DNA from: Neoceratodus forsteri
Taxonomy: Eukaryota; Chordata; Ceratodontiformes; Ceratodontidae
NCBI GenBank assembly: GCA_016271365.2
Contig: CM028131.1
Coordinates: 172,612,501-172,676,500, forward strand
Length of the DNA: 64,000 nucleotides
Direction: 5' to 3'
This document shows positions 61,866-64,000 of the stretch, piece by piece (position 1 is the stretch's first letter; the number at the start of each line of letters is the position of its first letter). Under the pieces are notes generated by a model, which was not told the origin of the DNA, did no database searches, and saw only the letters and a list, made by a program, of their open reading frames with translations. Both the position numbers and the translations under genes were made by a program.

Positions 61866-62104
61866 CCAGTTTGCTGCTTCAGAGCATAGCCTTCCTACAG
61901 TTTCTATGTTCATTTAGATTGCTACCCTTATGACCCATAGTTAATCAATGCTGATGGTGCTCTATTACATTTACATGCTTCTGTTGTACTCTGGAGGTCA
62001 GCTAGGCTACTGCTGATGCTGTAAACTAGTTTTAATATCTGCATGTGGGTCACAGTGCTTTCCCATCACTTTCTTGTTTTTCCTACCGCGGGGGACTTGA
62101 GAGT

Positions 62105-62175
62105 GTTGTTGAAGAGCCGTGGCCCCATGCGGGCTAATTACCTCATGTTCAAATCTTGCCTCGGCCACTAAAATC
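62105..62175 (+). other. Weak tRNA-like stretch, possible SINE head
   Basis: AGAGCCGTGGC (62113) and TGTTCAAATCTTGCC (62146) stand as imperfect A and B boxes, 33 bp apart, followed by TCGGCCACTAAAATCCTCTG. That resembles the region after the B-box in MIR/CORE-type SINEs. It is too degraded to assign. Confidence 0.3.
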
Positions 62176-63800
62176 CTCTGAGTATTTGTCACCTTTCCAT
62201 TGGCTTCTTTGGTGGGACTGGTTGGCTTGCCCCTGCTAATTCATATTTGCTGCTCCTCCTACTTACGTACAGGCTCGATCATTGCTACTCTGCCTTACAG
62301 ACCTACGTGCAGGTCCACTCATTGTTTAAGCAATTCATTTGCTCAGTGCTTGCTACTAACATGTCCTACCTACATAAAGATCTCAGCACTCACCGCTTCA
62401 TTCAACTTCCTCCTCATTTGTTTTATGGGGCATGCCAACCATGACAATTAATTCCATGGTGCAGGGTCACCCCTGCAGCTGACAGTCTTGCTTTGCACCC
62501 AGAGTCCTCAGCTTGAGCATGCGAAGCTTGGGGCGGGGTCCTTCTCACCTGGCCCATAGCTGGGAATGTCCTCGCTGTGGGTGAACCTTCAGTCATCAAC
62601 TGTACTGATGGCACCTCAAGTTGTAGAATTTAAGACTCGGTGGTGAAGGGGTGGGGCTCTCACAGGGCCCTTTAACTGCCCGAATGGGTTTGGAGGCACC
62701 CTTCAAAGCTATTCTCCCCACAACTGCCTCTGGTTCACCTGGTTTGTTTTTAGGGTGAGTAGGCCAGGTGAGCACCCCAGCAGTCATTGCTCTCCTCCTC
62801 TCACCTTGGTTGCCCATTGTAGAGTAGCGCTCACAACCTCCCACGGTATTGCCATTAGAGGGATCGCGTGACAGCTTTCCTTCAAATTGTAATATTTTCC
62901 ACCTCCCTTTAATTGGGTTTCCAAATTTCAGCAGCACAGCTGTCACTAAACAAAATATCCCAAGCCTGGAGGGAAGGTGACCTAGGCCTTAAATCCCTAG
63001 AAATTTCCTCCTGAAAAGTTTTTTTTTCTCTTCTCCGTGCCTCAGGTCATAAACATTAGTTAGCATAGTTAATGTTTCCTAGCTCCTTTAGGTAGGTTCC
63101 ACTGTTGGATGGAGGTGGATGGTGTCCCTACCTGCCATTCCATCTCTCCTTAGGAGGCCCCTTCAGTCTCCAGTGCAAACCATCGTACTCATGCCATTTG
63201 CTCATTTGTGCATCTCATTACCTCTCAAACTGCCTTGCCTGTTCTACCCTATCTCATGGCTCTAATTGCTAACATTCTTCATACCAATACATTTCTTTTG
63301 GGGGATGCTTCCTAAGGTACCTTTAGCCAAAGGAATCATCCTGTGGCACCTCTAGGGGCAGAACCCTCTTTGAAGGTTCCTTGTCTCTGGTACCCCTACA
63401 GGGTGGTAATTCCTCTGGAATAGAAAGTGCGAACGGCCAAAACCAAAGTAACACAGTTGCACAAGCATAACACTATACTGGCTGCATAGGCCATTGAATT
63501 GAAACCTGGTCTGAATAGGTGAAAGTTTATAATTCTGGCCAGAAGTCATGTCTGTTCTTTTTATATATGCTGCTGGCAAAGTAAAAACCTCCTCAGTACA
63601 GACAACCAAACTTTTTTTTGTCTGTGACTTTACTTAGATTATTTTTTATCAGTCATATAGGTTAGGAACTTAGCTTCCCAGGGTGACTTAAGAGATAGGG
63701 GCTTTTAAAATGAGAATAAGATGGGACTGTTTTTTCCAGATGAATGCTGTGCTAAGAACATGAGAGATCAGTCACTCAGAGACATCTGAGCAAGAAGGTC
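62176..63800. other. Unassigned sequence
   Basis: No supported gene or repeat. Short frames on both strands (for example 62946-62596 on minus) have no recognisable domain. Confidence 0.4.
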
Positions 63801-63805
63801 CTGGT

Positions 63806-63907
63806 GCCAAAGGGCCTAGTTGCCAGAGAGGATGCCCAAAATCAAGGGTCTATCTGCTGAAGACTATACCAGAACCAAAGGGACTAGCTGCCAGAGGAGA
63901 GCTAGAG
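63806..63907 (+). repeat. 34-bp minisatellite, three diverged copies
   Basis: GCCAAAGGGCCTAGTTGCCA at 63806, AATCAAGGGTCTATCTGCTG at 63840 and ACCAAAGGGACTAGCTGCCA at 63874, each 34 bp apart. The middle copy is the most diverged. The array ends within 100 bp of the window edge, so it may continue. Confidence 0.7.
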
Positions 63908-64000
63908 CTGGAAAATCTAACTGTCATACTTGAGGTATACACAATGTTGACTGTTAACTGTCTTGTGGGCAGGAAGCAGAAGTGGAGGTTGATGGGTACT

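Noticed and set aside
1..64000. CRISPR arrays, operons, bacterial promoters or a phage defence system
   Set aside because: The window is vertebrate-like repeat DNA; no regularly spaced identical repeats, Shine-Dalgarno-led gene runs or prokaryotic genes are present.

Overview
The window looks like intergenic or intronic DNA from a vertebrate with a repeat-rich genome. An amphibian (for example a caecilian) or a lungfish-like lineage fits the mix of CR1, L2 and Rex1/Babar-like LINEs, but the species cannot be fixed from sequence alone. I found no convincing host exon, tRNA or rRNA gene. By my own tally, roughly 40 of the 64 kb is recognisable LINE (non-LTR retrotransposon) sequence. All LINE copies carry stops, frameshifts, truncations or nested insertions.

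Layout. 1-6.6 kb: palindromic and foldback repeats, one CR1 3' end (+) and a minisatellite. 6.7-16.8 kb: one L2 element (+) cut into three pieces by a 2.7-kb CR1 in opposite orientation and by a 4.3-kb, nearly full-length Rex1-like LINE. The latter begins its ORF with a 2A-like motif. 17-24 kb: the inverted partner of a 0.7-kb repeat seen at 0.7-1.4 kb, then mostly unassigned DNA with small LINE remnants. 24-28 kb: two truncated Rex1-like LINEs (+). 28.2-32.7 kb: a nearly full-length Rex1-like LINE (-) with an intact NPGP-ending 2A-like motif, interrupted by a GC-rich poly(A) retroposon. 33-35.5 kb: unassigned. 35.5-40.4 kb: a long CR1 (-) keeping an ORF1 esterase domain and holding three nested LINE pieces. 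41-46 kb: a palindromic element split by a LINE 3' end, then two more Rex1-like copies. 46.7-57.3 kb: two CR1 copies head-to-tail on the minus strand, followed by a duplicated upstream region that contains a 1.43-kb solo LTR. 57.7-60.3 kb: another CR1 (-). 60.3-64 kb: unassigned, with a TATA-like box, a weak tRNA-like stretch and a minisatellite.

The genes here do not form a host pathway. Each LINE encodes, in order, an APE endonuclease and a reverse transcriptase, and some CR1 copies also keep an upstream ORF1 with a CxxC zinc motif and an SGNH esterase. The most informative signals are the two 2A-like motifs in different states of decay, the nesting orders, the solo LTR whose empty site can be read from its neighbouring duplicate, and several large palindromic elements. 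I saw no clear new defence, CRISPR or regulatory system.
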